Source: Hungatella hathewayi WAL-18680 (lineage in GTDB: Bacteria; Bacillota; Clostridia; Lachnospirales; Lachnospiraceae). Taken from it: DNA of 64,000 nt. The position numbers and the translations under genes are program-made. The stretch is from the NCBI RefSeq assembly GCF_000235505.1, contig NZ_JH379029.1, forward strand, positions 509,798-573,797, in the 5' to 3' direction. Below the pieces are notes generated by a model. It saw nothing but the letters and a program-made list of their open reading frames with translations. It did no database searches and was not told the origin of the DNA. Below, one piece after another: positions 42,943 to 51,695 of the stretch. The first letter of the stretch is position 1, and each line of letters begins with the position of its first letter.

Positions 42943-42970
42943 ATGATACTTTCAACTATGATACTTTCAA
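42943..42970 (-). promoter_or_regulatory. yhaM promoter made by a 15-bp tandem duplication
   Basis: The unit CTATGATACTTTCAA occurs twice in perfect tandem (42,941-42,970). Read on the minus strand the first copy supplies -35 TTGAAA (42,970-42,965) and the second -10 TATCAT (42,948-42,943), 16 bases apart, so only the duplicated form gives a usable spacing. The start of transcription would be about 28 bases before the yhaM ATG. Confidence 0.6.
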
Positions 42971-43004
42971 AAACCGAAGCCAGGCAAATACTACCTGGCT
43001 CCGA
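42969..43004 (-). terminator. Terminator of the HtrA-like gene
   Basis: Arms at 42,974-42,984 and 42,994-43,004 pair (core AGCCAGG/CCTGGCT with a G-U pair), followed on the minus strand by TTTTT at 42,973-42,969. The gene's stop codon lies at the loop side of the hairpin. Confidence 0.8.
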
Positions 43005-44307
43005 CGGTTACCTGATATTCCAACTCTTTGTATTCTTCTATTCCATTTCTCTGAATGATGACATTGACGACCTCGCCCTGTCTTAAATTCTCCACCGCAT
43101 TCTGATAATCCTTGATGGTGGCAATCTCTTTTTCTCCAACCTTTGTGATAATGTCTCCGTTCTGGATTCCCGCGTTGTACGCCGGGCCGTTGGCGATGGA
43201 GTCCGTCACATACACGCCGAAGGGCAGACCGTTGTCCGTCATGGCCACGGTGACTTCCTGTCCCTTGATTCCCAGATAAGGCACCGGAATTCCATTGCTC
43301 ATCTTCTCCAGAATACTCTTATAATCAGATATGGGCATGATGACCGTCATATCCTCACTGCCTTCATTCTTGTACTGGTCCGTGACCCAGCCAATCATCT
43401 CGCCGGAGGCATTGACCAGGAAGGTGCCCTTGTTGGCATTGCCCTTCACATCCGCGTACAGCAGTCTGGTGACACCATCAGCTACCTGAACATTTCTAAG
43501 CACATAGGACACAAATCCATAGTTCACGGAATGTGCCATTCCAGCCGGACTTCCCAGCGCAACTATGATATCTCCCTGCTTCACCGCATAGGAATTCCCC
43601 AGCTTCAGCGCTGTCACACTCTCAAGTGTGCTCTCCTCCAGCTGCGTGACATCCACACTGACGATTGCCATCCCGGACACCTGGTCCGCCTGCTTGATGG
43701 TTCCGTTCACTTCCACGCCGTCACCAAAAGTCACTTTGATGGAATCCGCATTTTCCACCGCATTGTCCGGTGTCAATATCAGCAGTTCCCTGGATGTGGA
43801 TGCAATGATGGCGCCTGCGTAGAGACCTGTCGTCTCCACCGGGTTGTCGAACCAGTCCACCTCCCGCTTCACGGAATGGACTACCACAATCCCCTTGTCC
43901 GCCTCCAGGCTCACCGAACGCAGCGTGCTGTACATACTGACCAAATCGTCGGACGTATATTCATACCGCTCGATAGCTGACTGAAGAATCTCCTCAATCG
44001 GCTCCGTCTCCTTCGGCTCCTGTGTGGTCGTCTCCACGATAACCGGAGATGTCTCAGGCGGGTCATCTTTTGGAATCGTTATCGGGTCGCTCTCCTGGGT
44101 CTCTTCCGGTACCAGGTAGCGCTCCGCCAGAGGTCTCACAACGCCAAAGGTCAATCCAGCCGCACCACCGCACAAAACCGCAACCGAAAAACAGGCCAGA
44201 ACGCGTTTCGCAATCTGCTTTCTGGTCAACGGTGGTTTGACAATCTGCTCGCGCATAAACTGTCGTTTTTCTCTGGATTCTTTGTCAGGACCATTTACTT
44301 CCGGCAT
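42991..44307 (-). CDS. HtrA/DegP-like PDZ protein lacking the catalytic triad (pseudoprotease)
   Basis: A 438-residue membrane-anchored protein from ATG 44,307 (GGAGG six bases upstream). A cytoplasmic tail, one membrane segment (about 36-57) and a Thr/Glu/Pro linker lead to a trypsin-like domain (about 140-320) and a C-terminal PDZ domain (about 345-435; GLPFGVYVTDSIANGPAYNA). Aligned to HtrA, the His of ILTNNHV is Asn in ILTPDNAV (182), the Asp of TDLAVL is Gly in SGMAIV (212), and GNSGGP has become NANKGTF (about 290-296). All three catalytic residues are gone while the fold motifs remain, so it probably binds but does not cut. It stands alone, ended by its own terminator. Confidence 0.85.
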   Translation of the reverse strand: MPEVNGPDKESREKRQFMREQIVKPPLTRKQIAKRVLACFSVAVLCGGAAGLTFGVVRPLAERYLVPEETQESDPITIPKDDPPETSPVIVETTTQEPKETEPIEEILQSAIERYEYTSDDLVSMYSTLRSVSLEADKGIVVVHSVKREVDWFDNPVETTGLYAGAIIASTSRELLILTPDNAVENADSIKVTFGDGVEVNGTIKQADQVSGMAIVSVDVTQLEESTLESVTALKLGNSYAVKQGDIIVALGSPAGMAHSVNYGFVSYVLRNVQVADGVTRLLYADVKGNANKGTFLVNASGEMIGWVTDQYKNEGSEDMTVIMPISDYKSILEKMSNGIPVPYLGIKGQEVTVAMTDNGLPFGVYVTDSIANGPAYNAGIQNGDIITKVGEKEIATIKDYQNAVENLRQGEVVNVIIQRNGIEEYKELEYQVTVGAR

Positions 44308-44433
44308 ATGTTTCCTCCTCAAAAGACCTAATTCCTATTATAATGTGGTTCCAGGATTTATGCAAGAAAAAGTATAGTTTGGAAAATTTTTATTAAAATG
44401 GTAGTATGTATTTAAAAAGATTTTAGAATCAGT

Positions 44434-44460
44434 TGAAACTTTTTCACATCCCCACGCGTC
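44434..44460 (+). promoter_or_regulatory. ECF-sigma-type promoter of the sigma/anti-sigma operon
   Basis: TGAAAC (44,434-44,439) and CGTC (44,457-44,460) are 17 bases apart, the pattern of SigV/SigM/SigX-class promoters in Bacillus. It lies 65 bases before the sigma-factor ATG, so the operon is probably autoregulated. Confidence 0.78.
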
Positions 44461-44524
44461 TAACAGGTATAAGCAGCAAGGTTCCGGAACCAATGGATTG
44501 CTTACTCTGATTTGGAGGAGAATT

Positions 44525-45004
44525 ATGAGACAGACGAAAAACGCCATGGATGATTTAATACAGAAGAATCTGACAGATAATTATCAGAAATATTACCGGC
44601 TGGCTTACAGCTACGTCCACAATGAAGCCGACGCCATGGACATTGTGCAGGAGGGCGCCTACAAGGCTATTTTAAAAAGCGGGCTTTTGGAAAACCCGGA
44701 CTATGTGGGCACCTGGATATACCGGATTATGGTCAATGAGGCGTTGTCCTTTATCCGAAAACAAAAACATCCTTTTGAGGAACTGAATGAGGAATTTCAG
44801 CCCTCCACCGCGGACCAGTATGAGGACATTGACTTGAAACGGGCCATTGAACAGCTGGGGGAGCCGGATGGTACGATTATCAAGCTCCGCTTCTATGAGG
44901 ACATGAAGCTGGAACAGATTGCGGATATTCTGGATGAGAATTTAAATTCCATCAAAAGCCGCCTGTACCGCTCCCTGAAACGCCTGCGGTTTTCACTGGA
45001 ATAA
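44525..45004 (+). CDS. sigV: ECF RNA polymerase sigma factor, SigV-like
   Basis: A 159-residue ECF sigma factor from ATG 44,525 (GGAGG eight bases upstream; a longer frame lacks a site). Region 2 is YYRLAYSYVHNEADAMDIVQ followed by EGAYKAILKSG, and region 4 is IIKLRFYEDMKLEQIADILD with ENLNSIKSRLYRSLKRLR. The Bacillus SigV has 166 residues. It is followed 34 bp later by an RsiV-like anti-sigma gene and closed by a terminator, matching the lysozyme-response pair. The symbol follows that resemblance. Confidence 0.9.
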   Translation: MRQTKNAMDDLIQKNLTDNYQKYYRLAYSYVHNEADAMDIVQEGAYKAILKSGLLENPDYVGTWIYRIMVNEALSFIRKQKHPFEELNEEFQPSTADQYEDIDLKRAIEQLGEPDGTIIKLRFYEDMKLEQIADILDENLNSIKSRLYRSLKRLRFSLE

Positions 45005-45038
45005 TAAGCACACCACCAGAAATTAGGAGGATTCGAAT

Positions 45039-45932
45039 ATGAAGCGCGAAGAGCAGAACAATTATCAGGAACTTCAGAATTTAAAGGAAGAATATTTAAA
45101 CGTAAATACTCCCGACCAAGGCAGAGAGCAGATGATAAAAGCCATCGAAAAAGCGAGAAAGGAAAAACAGCATATGATTCAGATAAAACATTTTAAACAG
45201 GCAGGTCTGACCGCCGCGGCCGCACTGGCCCTGTTAGTCATCACACCAAATGTCAGCCAGAGCGCCGCCATGGCCATGAGCAATATCCCTCTTATCGGGC
45301 CGATTGTTAAGGTTGTAACAATTCGTGATTACCAAGTGAAGGAGGAGCACCGGGACGCCGACGTGGCTATCCCGAAGGTGGAAGCCGAGGGGGAGAAATC
45401 CTCTCAGGCCGCCGACAAGATTAACCAGGACGTGGAGCAGTACATCGACACTCTGGTGGCCCAGTTCAAAGCGGACACCGAGGGAAATGAGAACGCCAAC
45501 CAGACCCTGGATGTCACCTACGAGACCGTCACCGACACGGACACCTGGTTTACCTTAAAATTGTCCGTCCTGGAAGCCCAGGCCAGCGGGTTCCAGTCCT
45601 ACCGCTACTACCACATTGACAAGCAGACCGGAGAGGTGGCGACGTTAAAGGATGTCTTCCGGGAAGGTGCCGATTATAAGGCCGCTATCAACGCCAATAT
45701 CAAGATGCAGATGGAAGAGCAGATGCAAAAGGACGATTCCATCGTCTACTGGTTAAACGATACGGAGATTCCGGATTCCAACTTCAACTCCATCAAGGAC
45801 GACCAGAACTTTTACTTTAACAAGGATGGCCAGCTGGTTATCTCCTTCGACGAGTATGAGGTGGCGCCGGGATATATGGGCGCTGTGGAATTCACGATTC
45901 CGGACAGCGTGCTGGCCGGAATCAGACGGTAA
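45039..45932 (+). CDS. rsiV: Membrane anti-sigma factor, RsiV-like (DUF3298)
   Basis: A 297-residue type II membrane protein. The cytoplasmic N-terminus (1-48) holds the sigma-binding region, one membrane segment spans about 55-75, and the extracellular part has the DUF4163 and DUF3298 domains (YETVTDTDTWFTLKLSVLEA; YRYYHIDKQTGEVATLKDVF; QLVISFDEYEVAPGYMGAVE). In Bacillus and enterococci RsiV binds lysozyme, is cut by signal peptidase and site-2 protease, and frees SigV. The same sensing is inferred here. AGGAGG lies eight bases before the ATG. Confidence 0.88.
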   Translation: MKREEQNNYQELQNLKEEYLNVNTPDQGREQMIKAIEKARKEKQHMIQIKHFKQAGLTAAAALALLVITPNVSQSAAMAMSNIPLIGPIVKVVTIRDYQVKEEHRDADVAIPKVEAEGEKSSQAADKINQDVEQYIDTLVAQFKADTEGNENANQTLDVTYETVTDTDTWFTLKLSVLEAQASGFQSYRYYHIDKQTGEVATLKDVFREGADYKAAINANIKMQMEEQMQKDDSIVYWLNDTEIPDSNFNSIKDDQNFYFNKDGQLVISFDEYEVAPGYMGAVEFTIPDSVLAGIRR

Positions 45933-45960
45933 CCCTGATAAACCGACCCGAAACACAATT

Positions 45961-45996
45961 ACAGCCACATCTCCGACAAAGAGATGTGGCTGTTTT
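45961..45996 (+). terminator. Terminator of the sigma/anti-sigma operon
   Basis: A perfect 13-bp stem (45,961-45,973 with 45,981-45,993), seven-base loop, then TTTT. It separates the operon from the convergent fumarate reductase gene. Confidence 0.9.
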
Positions 45997-46009
45997 AGTG
46001 AAAATATCT

Positions 46010-47854
46010 TTATTTCGCAGTGCTAAGCGCATCCGCAACTGCATCCATAATACCCTTACTTGTATTGGTAGCGCCGGAAACTGCATCTACCTCTGCGGTC
46101 TGCTTCTTAATAATCTCAGCAGTCACGCCCTTCTCGGCTGCCTCGTAGATGCCCTCGGTCTCGCCGTGCTCTTTCAGAACAACTGCGGTGATGTTGCCGC
46201 CCTCGACGGTTACTTCCACTTTGATGTCGCCGTTGTTGCCGGTTCCGGTTCCCTCGTACACGCCATCCTTGTAGCCGCCCTCGACCTCAGGTGTCACAGC
46301 CGCGTCATCTGCTGCCACGGTTATCTCCGGCTCTGTGTTTCCGCCGTTGTCCATCACATATTTCTCAGCGGCAGTACCTGCGATACGGCCAAATACAACG
46401 ATGTCGGTTACAGCATTACCGCCCAGACGGTTGGCGCCGTGAACGCCACCGGTTACCTCGCCTGCTGCGAATAAACCTGGGATTGCGGTTCCATCTTCTT
46501 TCAATACCTCTGTGCTGGTGTTAATCTTCACACCGCCCATGGTGTGGTGAACAGCCGGTGCGCACAATGCGGCATAGTACTTTGGCTGGTCTAACGGAAC
46601 TTCCATGCTCTCACGACCAAAGTCAGCGTCTGTGCCGCTTGCCTGATAGCCTGCATAAGTCTTCAATGTCTCAGCCAGCGCATCTCCGTCCACGCCAATC
46701 GCCTCGCCGAGAGCCTCCGGCGTATCTGCCTCCGTCACAATTCCTGCCTTTACATAGGACTCAATGGCGGAAAGGCTGTCTCTCACTGCCTGGTCAAATA
46801 TCATGTAGCACTGTTTGTCTGTCTGCTTCAGAATCGCTGCGGACACCACATCGCGGGTCTCCAGCTCATTGACGAAACGGAGTCCCTCTTTGTTCACCAG
46901 GATTGCGCCGTTTCCGCGGACACCCTCGGTGTACATGGTCTGTGTGTCAGGGTTTACGGTTGGATGGGTCTGAATCTGCTCCATATCTACCAGAGCCGCG
47001 CCATCCTCCACCGCCATGGTGATACCGTCGCCGGTTGCACCTGCATGGTTGGTGGTGCCAAATCCGGCCAAATCAGATTTGTACTCCACTACCATATCCA
47101 TGTTGGCTCCGAAACCACCGGTTGCCAGTACCACTGCGGTACAGTCAATGGTCATCTCTTTGCCGTCTTTATCAACTGCGGTTACACCGCTCACTTTGCC
47201 ATCGGCATCTACCAGAATCTTCTGGGCGGTTGTCTCCAGAAGTACCGGAATGTTTAACTCTGCCATCTTTGCATTTAAGGTCTTTACCAGCATTGGTCCC
47301 ACTGCGGATGTGTCGGACGGTCTGTGGATACGCTTTACGCTTGCGCCGCCGAACATGCCGACTACGCTTAAGTCGCCGCCGATTTCATTGACCCAGTCAA
47401 CGGCTTCTGCGGAATTCTCAGCCATAACCGTCACCAGTTCTTTATCGTTAATGTCTTTTCCGCCCTTCATGGTATCTTCCACGAATAAGTCTACGGAATC
47501 CTCGATGCCGTCAGCTTCCTGATACTTGGTAGCCGCCGCATTTAAACCACCGGTAGAACGGGTGGTGTTGCCTCCTGTGATTGGCATTTTCTCCAGAACT
47601 ACCACGTTGGTGGCGCCGTCCTGCACTGCCTGAATCGCCGCTGTCATACCAGCGCCGCCAGCGCCGATTACCACGATGTCTGCCTTCTGGTTCTCAGAAG
47701 CAGGAGCCTCTGTCTCTGCCACGGTAGTCTCCTCAGCCGTTGTGGCCGCGGTTGTGTCCACCGGTGCCTCCGCCTTCTTGCCACAGGCCGCCATGGACAG
47801 AACCATAGCTGCTGCCAGCGTGAAAGCCGCCAGTTTTCTTCCAGTTTTTCTCAT
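46010..47854 (-). CDS. Exported flavinylated fumarate reductase (FAD domain plus FMN-binding domain)
   Basis: A 614-residue lipoprotein from ATG 47,854 (GGAGGAG six bases upstream). Lipobox LSMAAC places the mature end at Cys24, then a Thr/Glu/Ala linker. The FAD domain begins VVIGAGGAGMTAA; fumarate-reductase residues are conserved: HP in QIQTHPTV, Arg in KEGLRFVNE, His in HHTMGGVKI, Arg in GANRLGGNA. The C-terminal FMN-binding domain ends in VSGATNTS, the ApbE-type target whose Thr (about 596) carries FMN. Similar Gram-positive proteins reduce fumarate outside the membrane with electrons from flavin-based extracellular transfer. No apbE is present here. It has its own promoter and lies after the malate-type operon. 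Confidence 0.9.
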   Translation of the reverse strand: MRKTGRKLAAFTLAAAMVLSMAACGKKAEAPVDTTAATTAEETTVAETEAPASENQKADIVVIGAGGAGMTAAIQAVQDGATNVVVLEKMPITGGNTTRSTGGLNAAATKYQEADGIEDSVDLFVEDTMKGGKDINDKELVTVMAENSAEAVDWVNEIGGDLSVVGMFGGASVKRIHRPSDTSAVGPMLVKTLNAKMAELNIPVLLETTAQKILVDADGKVSGVTAVDKDGKEMTIDCTAVVLATGGFGANMDMVVEYKSDLAGFGTTNHAGATGDGITMAVEDGAALVDMEQIQTHPTVNPDTQTMYTEGVRGNGAILVNKEGLRFVNELETRDVVSAAILKQTDKQCYMIFDQAVRDSLSAIESYVKAGIVTEADTPEALGEAIGVDGDALAETLKTYAGYQASGTDADFGRESMEVPLDQPKYYAALCAPAVHHTMGGVKINTSTEVLKEDGTAIPGLFAAGEVTGGVHGANRLGGNAVTDIVVFGRIAGTAAEKYVMDNGGNTEPEITVAADDAAVTPEVEGGYKDGVYEGTGTGNNGDIKVEVTVEGGNITAVVLKEHGETEGIYEAAEKGVTAEIIKKQTAEVDAVSGATNTSKGIMDAVADALSTAK

Positions 47855-47896
47855 AATCTTCTCCTCCAAATAACGTTTCATTTTATTTGCGTCAGT

Positions 47897-47925
47897 AGTC
47901 TATCACATCGTTATTTTATTGTCAA
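47897..47925 (-). promoter_or_regulatory. Promoter of the fumarate reductase gene
   Basis: On the minus strand a perfect -35 TTGACA (47,925-47,920) and -10 TAGACT (47,902-47,897) with 17-base spacing, about 40 bases before the ATG. It gives the reductase its own transcript, independent of the upstream two-component genes. Confidence 0.82.
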
Positions 47926-47983
47926 TCAAAAAAACCGAATTTGACCCTTTTGTAAGTATTGTTCACGGAAATGTAATCGTATC

Positions 47984-48673
47984 TTATTCAAATCCCACAT
48001 ACCGGTACTGAATCGACGGCCGGCCGCCTGTTTTGTAATCAATACTGCTGGCAATCTCATGGGTTTCCAGCATATAGTTTACATAACGCCTAATCGTCAC
48101 CCGGGATAAATGCACCTGCTCCGCAATCTCCTCGCTGGTGAAAGACTGGCCCCGGTTATCCTTCATATACTGGCGGATGGTCTCAAGAGTATGCTCCTGA
48201 AGCCCCTTCTGCATTCTGGTGGGACCCGCCTCATTCACGGCGCCGCTGGATAAAAGGCGGTCGATATCCTTCTGGCTCAAGTTGCCGTCCACATTGGACA
48301 GCAGCTCCTGCTTTTTGGAAAACTGGTCCAGCGCCCGCTCAAACCTGGCATACTCAAAGGGCTTCACCAAGTAATCGATGACCCCGGCGCCAAGCAGCCC
48401 CTTCACCGTCTCCGTCTCGTTGGCCGCCGTCACCATTATCACGTCCGGCTTCCTCTCAAACTGGTTCAGCCGCTCCATGAACTCCATCCCGTTCATCAAC
48501 GGCATATAGTAATCCAGAATCACCAGGTCCACCGGCTTTTTTTTGATAAAATCCAGCCCATCTTTCCCATTTCGAAAATTCCCGCACACATGGAAGGACG
48601 GATTCATACTCACGTACTGTCTGTTAATCGTCGCCACCATCGGGTCGTCTTCCACAATAATTACCTGGTACAT
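47984..48673 (-). CDS. CitB/DcuR-type response regulator
   Basis: A 229-residue regulator. The receiver has VEDDPMV, Asp54 (VILDYYMPLMNG) and the Lys in DYLVKPFEYARF. A Gln/Lys-rich linker precedes a C-terminal helix-turn-helix (about 170-225; GQSFTSEEIAEQVHLSRVTI, RRYVNYMLETHEI), as in CitB, DcuR and MaeR. It overlaps the kinase gene by 13 bases, with GGAGG in the kinase end. It most likely activates the malic enzyme and transporter operon in response to a C4 or tricarboxylic acid. Confidence 0.92.
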   Translation of the reverse strand: MYQVIIVEDDPMVATINRQYVSMNPSFHVCGNFRNGKDGLDFIKKKPVDLVILDYYMPLMNGMEFMERLNQFERKPDVIMVTAANETETVKGLLGAGVIDYLVKPFEYARFERALDQFSKKQELLSNVDGNLSQKDIDRLLSSGAVNEAGPTRMQKGLQEHTLETIRQYMKDNRGQSFTSEEIAEQVHLSRVTIRRYVNYMLETHEIASSIDYKTGGRPSIQYRYVGFE

Positions 48674-50274
48674 GAACTGTCCTCCTCTTCTGGGCGCATA
48701 AAGCTGACGGTGATGCAGGTCCCCTCGCCCGGCTCGGTCTCAATCGTAATCTCCCCGTGGTACCTGTCGGTCAGTTCCTTCACCAGCGGAAGTCCCGTTC
48801 CCCGGCCCTCCCCCTTGGTGGATATGCCACGCTGGAATATATTCTCTCTCACATCCTCCGGAATGCCGCCTCCGGTATCCTCGCAGGTAATCACCGTGCA
48901 GTCGTACTCACAGTAAATCCCCAGCTCCATGTCCTTCACCTGATAAGCCCTGGAATTCAGCTCCTCGATGGCATTTTCCAGCAGATTCCCCACGATGGTC
49001 ACATAGACGTCCACCGGAAACATGAGGTTCTCCTTGGCGCACTGGCTGCCGTTCTTCAAAATCAGATGAATCCCCAGCTCGCTGGCCCTCATCATCTTCC
49101 CGATGATCAGCGCAGACAAGTGGGACACATGGATCTGCATGGACACATCCTTCACCGCCTGGCTGGACACCAGGGTGGTGTTGGAAATGTACTCGATCGC
49201 CGTGTCCGTATCCCCCAGCTGGAGATAGCCCAGAATCACATGGAGCTTATTCATGAACTCATGGTTGAAGGCCCGCAGTGTATCCAGCATATCCCTGGCC
49301 CCGGTCAGCTCCTCCGCCATTTTCATCACTTCCGTCCTGTCCCGGAAAATGGAGATAGCCCCGGCAATCCGGTGATTCTCCCAGATAGGAATCCGGTTGC
49401 TGACAATGTGGTTGCCGTTCAGCACCATGCTCACATTGTACTCCGGCTGGCCGCTTTTCATGGTCTCCAGCAGCCTAGTCTTCGGGTAGATGTCCTTTAG
49501 ATATTCCCCCTCCACCTTCGCGTCCTCATCCAGTCCCAGCATGGTCCGCCCGGACTGGTTCATGAGAATCACTTCCCCTTTCGGATTCACCGCGAAAATC
49601 CCCTCGTCCAGCGCATCCAGCACCTCACTCCGCTCCACATACTTTGTGATAAATTCCTCCGGCTGGTAGCCCATGAGAAGGCGTTTCAAATAATTCATAT
49701 TGTGGCGGGCCAGAACAAATCCAAACCCCAGCAGCAGCACTCCCAAAATGCCGTAAATCAGCAGAATCTGGTTTCTCATCTGCCGGATACTCTCCGTCAA
49801 TACCGACGCCATCACAAATCCAATGATGGTCCCTTCCGAATCCGTCACCGCCCGGAAGGCCCTGCGCTGATGCCCCAGCGTCCCCATCCCCTCGGTAATG
49901 TACGGCGCCTCTCCCCGAAGTATGGCCCCTTCGTCCCCTCCGGAAAATGTCTTGCCAATGCGGGATTTCTCCGGGTGATAAATTCGGATACTGTCCGTGT
50001 CACAGATGGTAATGATGTCAAGCCCGCTGGTCACCTCCAGCACCATATCCAGGTACGAGGTCAGTTCCTCCACGTCCCTGTCCTCTTCCAGCGCCGACAC
50101 CACCATGGGCATATCCGCAACCACCGCCGCCATGCTGGTGATGGTGCTGTCCAACTCCTTCGTCTGCCGGTTCATGCTGTAATACAGCGTCACACTCAGA
50201 GAGATGAGAATGACAGCGATACAGCCAAGTGTGTAAGAGTAATACAGTCTCTGCTCTATGGTTTTCTCCTTCAT
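48661..50274 (-). CDS. CitA/DcuS-type sensor histidine kinase
   Basis: A 537-residue kinase. Two membrane segments (about 13-33 and 170-190) enclose an extracellular PAS/Cache sensor typical of citrate, malate and fumarate sensors (IRIYHPEKSRIGKTFSGGDE; APYITEGMGTLGHQRRAFRA). A cytoplasmic PAS domain follows (LDALDEGIFAVNPKGEVILM), then the SpoOB-type dimer helix with His338 (FNHEFMNKLHVI) and the ATPase domain (GNLLENAIEELN; EDTGGGIPE; GRGTGLPLVK). It sits 99 bp after the transporter gene. Confidence 0.92.
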   Translation of the reverse strand: MKEKTIEQRLYYSYTLGCIAVILISLSVTLYYSMNRQTKELDSTITSMAAVVADMPMVVSALEEDRDVEELTSYLDMVLEVTSGLDIITICDTDSIRIYHPEKSRIGKTFSGGDEGAILRGEAPYITEGMGTLGHQRRAFRAVTDSEGTIIGFVMASVLTESIRQMRNQILLIYGILGVLLLGFGFVLARHNMNYLKRLLMGYQPEEFITKYVERSEVLDALDEGIFAVNPKGEVILMNQSGRTMLGLDEDAKVEGEYLKDIYPKTRLLETMKSGQPEYNVSMVLNGNHIVSNRIPIWENHRIAGAISIFRDRTEVMKMAEELTGARDMLDTLRAFNHEFMNKLHVILGYLQLGDTDTAIEYISNTTLVSSQAVKDVSMQIHVSHLSALIIGKMMRASELGIHLILKNGSQCAKENLMFPVDVYVTIVGNLLENAIEELNSRAYQVKDMELGIYCEYDCTVITCEDTGGGIPEDVRENIFQRGISTKGEGRGTGLPLVKELTDRYHGEITIETEPGEGTCITVSFMRPEEEDSSCTR

Positions 50275-50373
50275 GTCATCCTCATCTCCTTTTTTCCTGT
50301 TATGATACCATTTTAAACATTTCCCGTCCGCTTGGCAATGTGAATCTATACGGACAGCAAGATAGGCACAAAC

Positions 50374-51651
50374 CTACAACAGCACCTTAACCAGCACGCT
50401 GGCCACAATCAGTATCAACGCCCCGCAGATTCTGGTCGCTATCTGGGCAAATGGCAGCAGCTCCATTCTCCTGGCCGCCGACAATACCGCGATATCCCCG
50501 GTGCCTCCCATATTGGTGGTGCAAAGCCCCGCCGTGATGGAGGATTCCACCGGATAAAACCCAACCAGATATCCGCCCACACCGGCTCCGAGGGCCACGC
50601 CGCCCACAACCACCAGCACCAGAATCATATACGTCAGGGAAAATGCTGACGCCACCGCGTTCAAATCAATCATGGAAATGCCGATGCCCACCAAAAGCGC
50701 CTGGGTCCAGTTTCCCATCACAAAGCCGCTCCACTGCTTGGCCGCCTGCTCAAATTTGGAGGGAATAATTCCGAGAGCTTTCGAGGCCGCTACCGCGATA
50801 ATCATCCATGCGTAGGTGTGGATTGAGGGCACCAGCTTGTTGATTATGGTTCCCACCAGATAAAAGCAGAGGGCCAGAATCATGCCGATTCCCATCATCT
50901 GCACGCTGGTCGGCAGCATTTCACTGTCTGTCATCTCCTCCACGTCTTTTCTCATCAGCTTTCCGTTGCCGGTCAGACCCGGCTTCACCTCGCCCAGCTT
51001 TGCCAGAAGGCCGGCGCCCACGATGGCGCATACATTTCCAAGGGTGGATGCCGGAATCATGCGGGAGATAATCACTGCGGACTCCTGGCCCAATGCCTCG
51101 GCATACATGCCGGAGAGCGGAACCACACCGGCGCCCATGCCGCCGCCCATCATGGGGATTGCAACATACATCACCGCGTCAGCGAATCCGTAGCCCATAA
51201 TCATTCCCACAAAACCAACGGCAAGGATGGCGAAGGTCATGGCACACAGGGCCACCGGCAGGAATCTGACGGCCGCGCGCAAAAGCAGGCTCCGGTTCAT
51301 GCCCAGGATACTTCCGGTTATCAGCGCCGCTATGTAAAAATTCAGGAACCCGGTGGTGTTCATAAATCCGTCCACGCTCTCAATCACCGCCTCCGGAATC
51401 ACGCCGAAGGTCACCAGCGCCGCGGAGGCAAAGATACAGACGATGGCGCCGCCGCCCAGGTAGGTCTTTACAATTGGTGTATGGTTGCCGATGGTGTTAA
51501 ACAGGCCGCCAAATACCATCATCACCGCAAAGGCGCCAATCATGCCCTTTGGCATCCATCCAAGCATCATTGTTACAAATACCAGCGCCGTAATCAGCAG
51601 ATACACCGGCAGGGAAATCCCCATAATCTCAAACTTTTTTAATTCACCCAT
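50374..51651 (-). CDS. 2-hydroxycarboxylate transporter (MaeN/CitS family)
   Basis: A 425-residue transporter with about eleven membrane segments. The two re-entrant loops carry the family GGxG motifs in IPMMGGGMGAGVVPLSGMYA and GAGVGGYLVGFYPVESSITA, and an Arg-rich substrate end (AARRMELLPFAQIATRICGA). The family moves malate, citrate or lactate with Na+ or H+. Its place directly after malic enzyme (44 bp) and before a CitA-type kinase points to malate, as in the maeP-maeE-maeK-maeR loci of lactobacilli and streptococci. Confidence 0.92.
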   Translation of the reverse strand: MGELKKFEIMGISLPVYLLITALVFVTMMLGWMPKGMIGAFAVMMVFGGLFNTIGNHTPIVKTYLGGGAIVCIFASAALVTFGVIPEAVIESVDGFMNTTGFLNFYIAALITGSILGMNRSLLLRAAVRFLPVALCAMTFAILAVGFVGMIMGYGFADAVMYVAIPMMGGGMGAGVVPLSGMYAEALGQESAVIISRMIPASTLGNVCAIVGAGLLAKLGEVKPGLTGNGKLMRKDVEEMTDSEMLPTSVQMMGIGMILALCFYLVGTIINKLVPSIHTYAWMIIAVAASKALGIIPSKFEQAAKQWSGFVMGNWTQALLVGIGISMIDLNAVASAFSLTYMILVLVVVGGVALGAGVGGYLVGFYPVESSITAGLCTTNMGGTGDIAVLSAARRMELLPFAQIATRICGALILIVASVLVKVLL

Positions 51652-51695
51652 TTTCTTTCCCCTTTACATTCTTTCGTGATACGTAATATTCTCCT

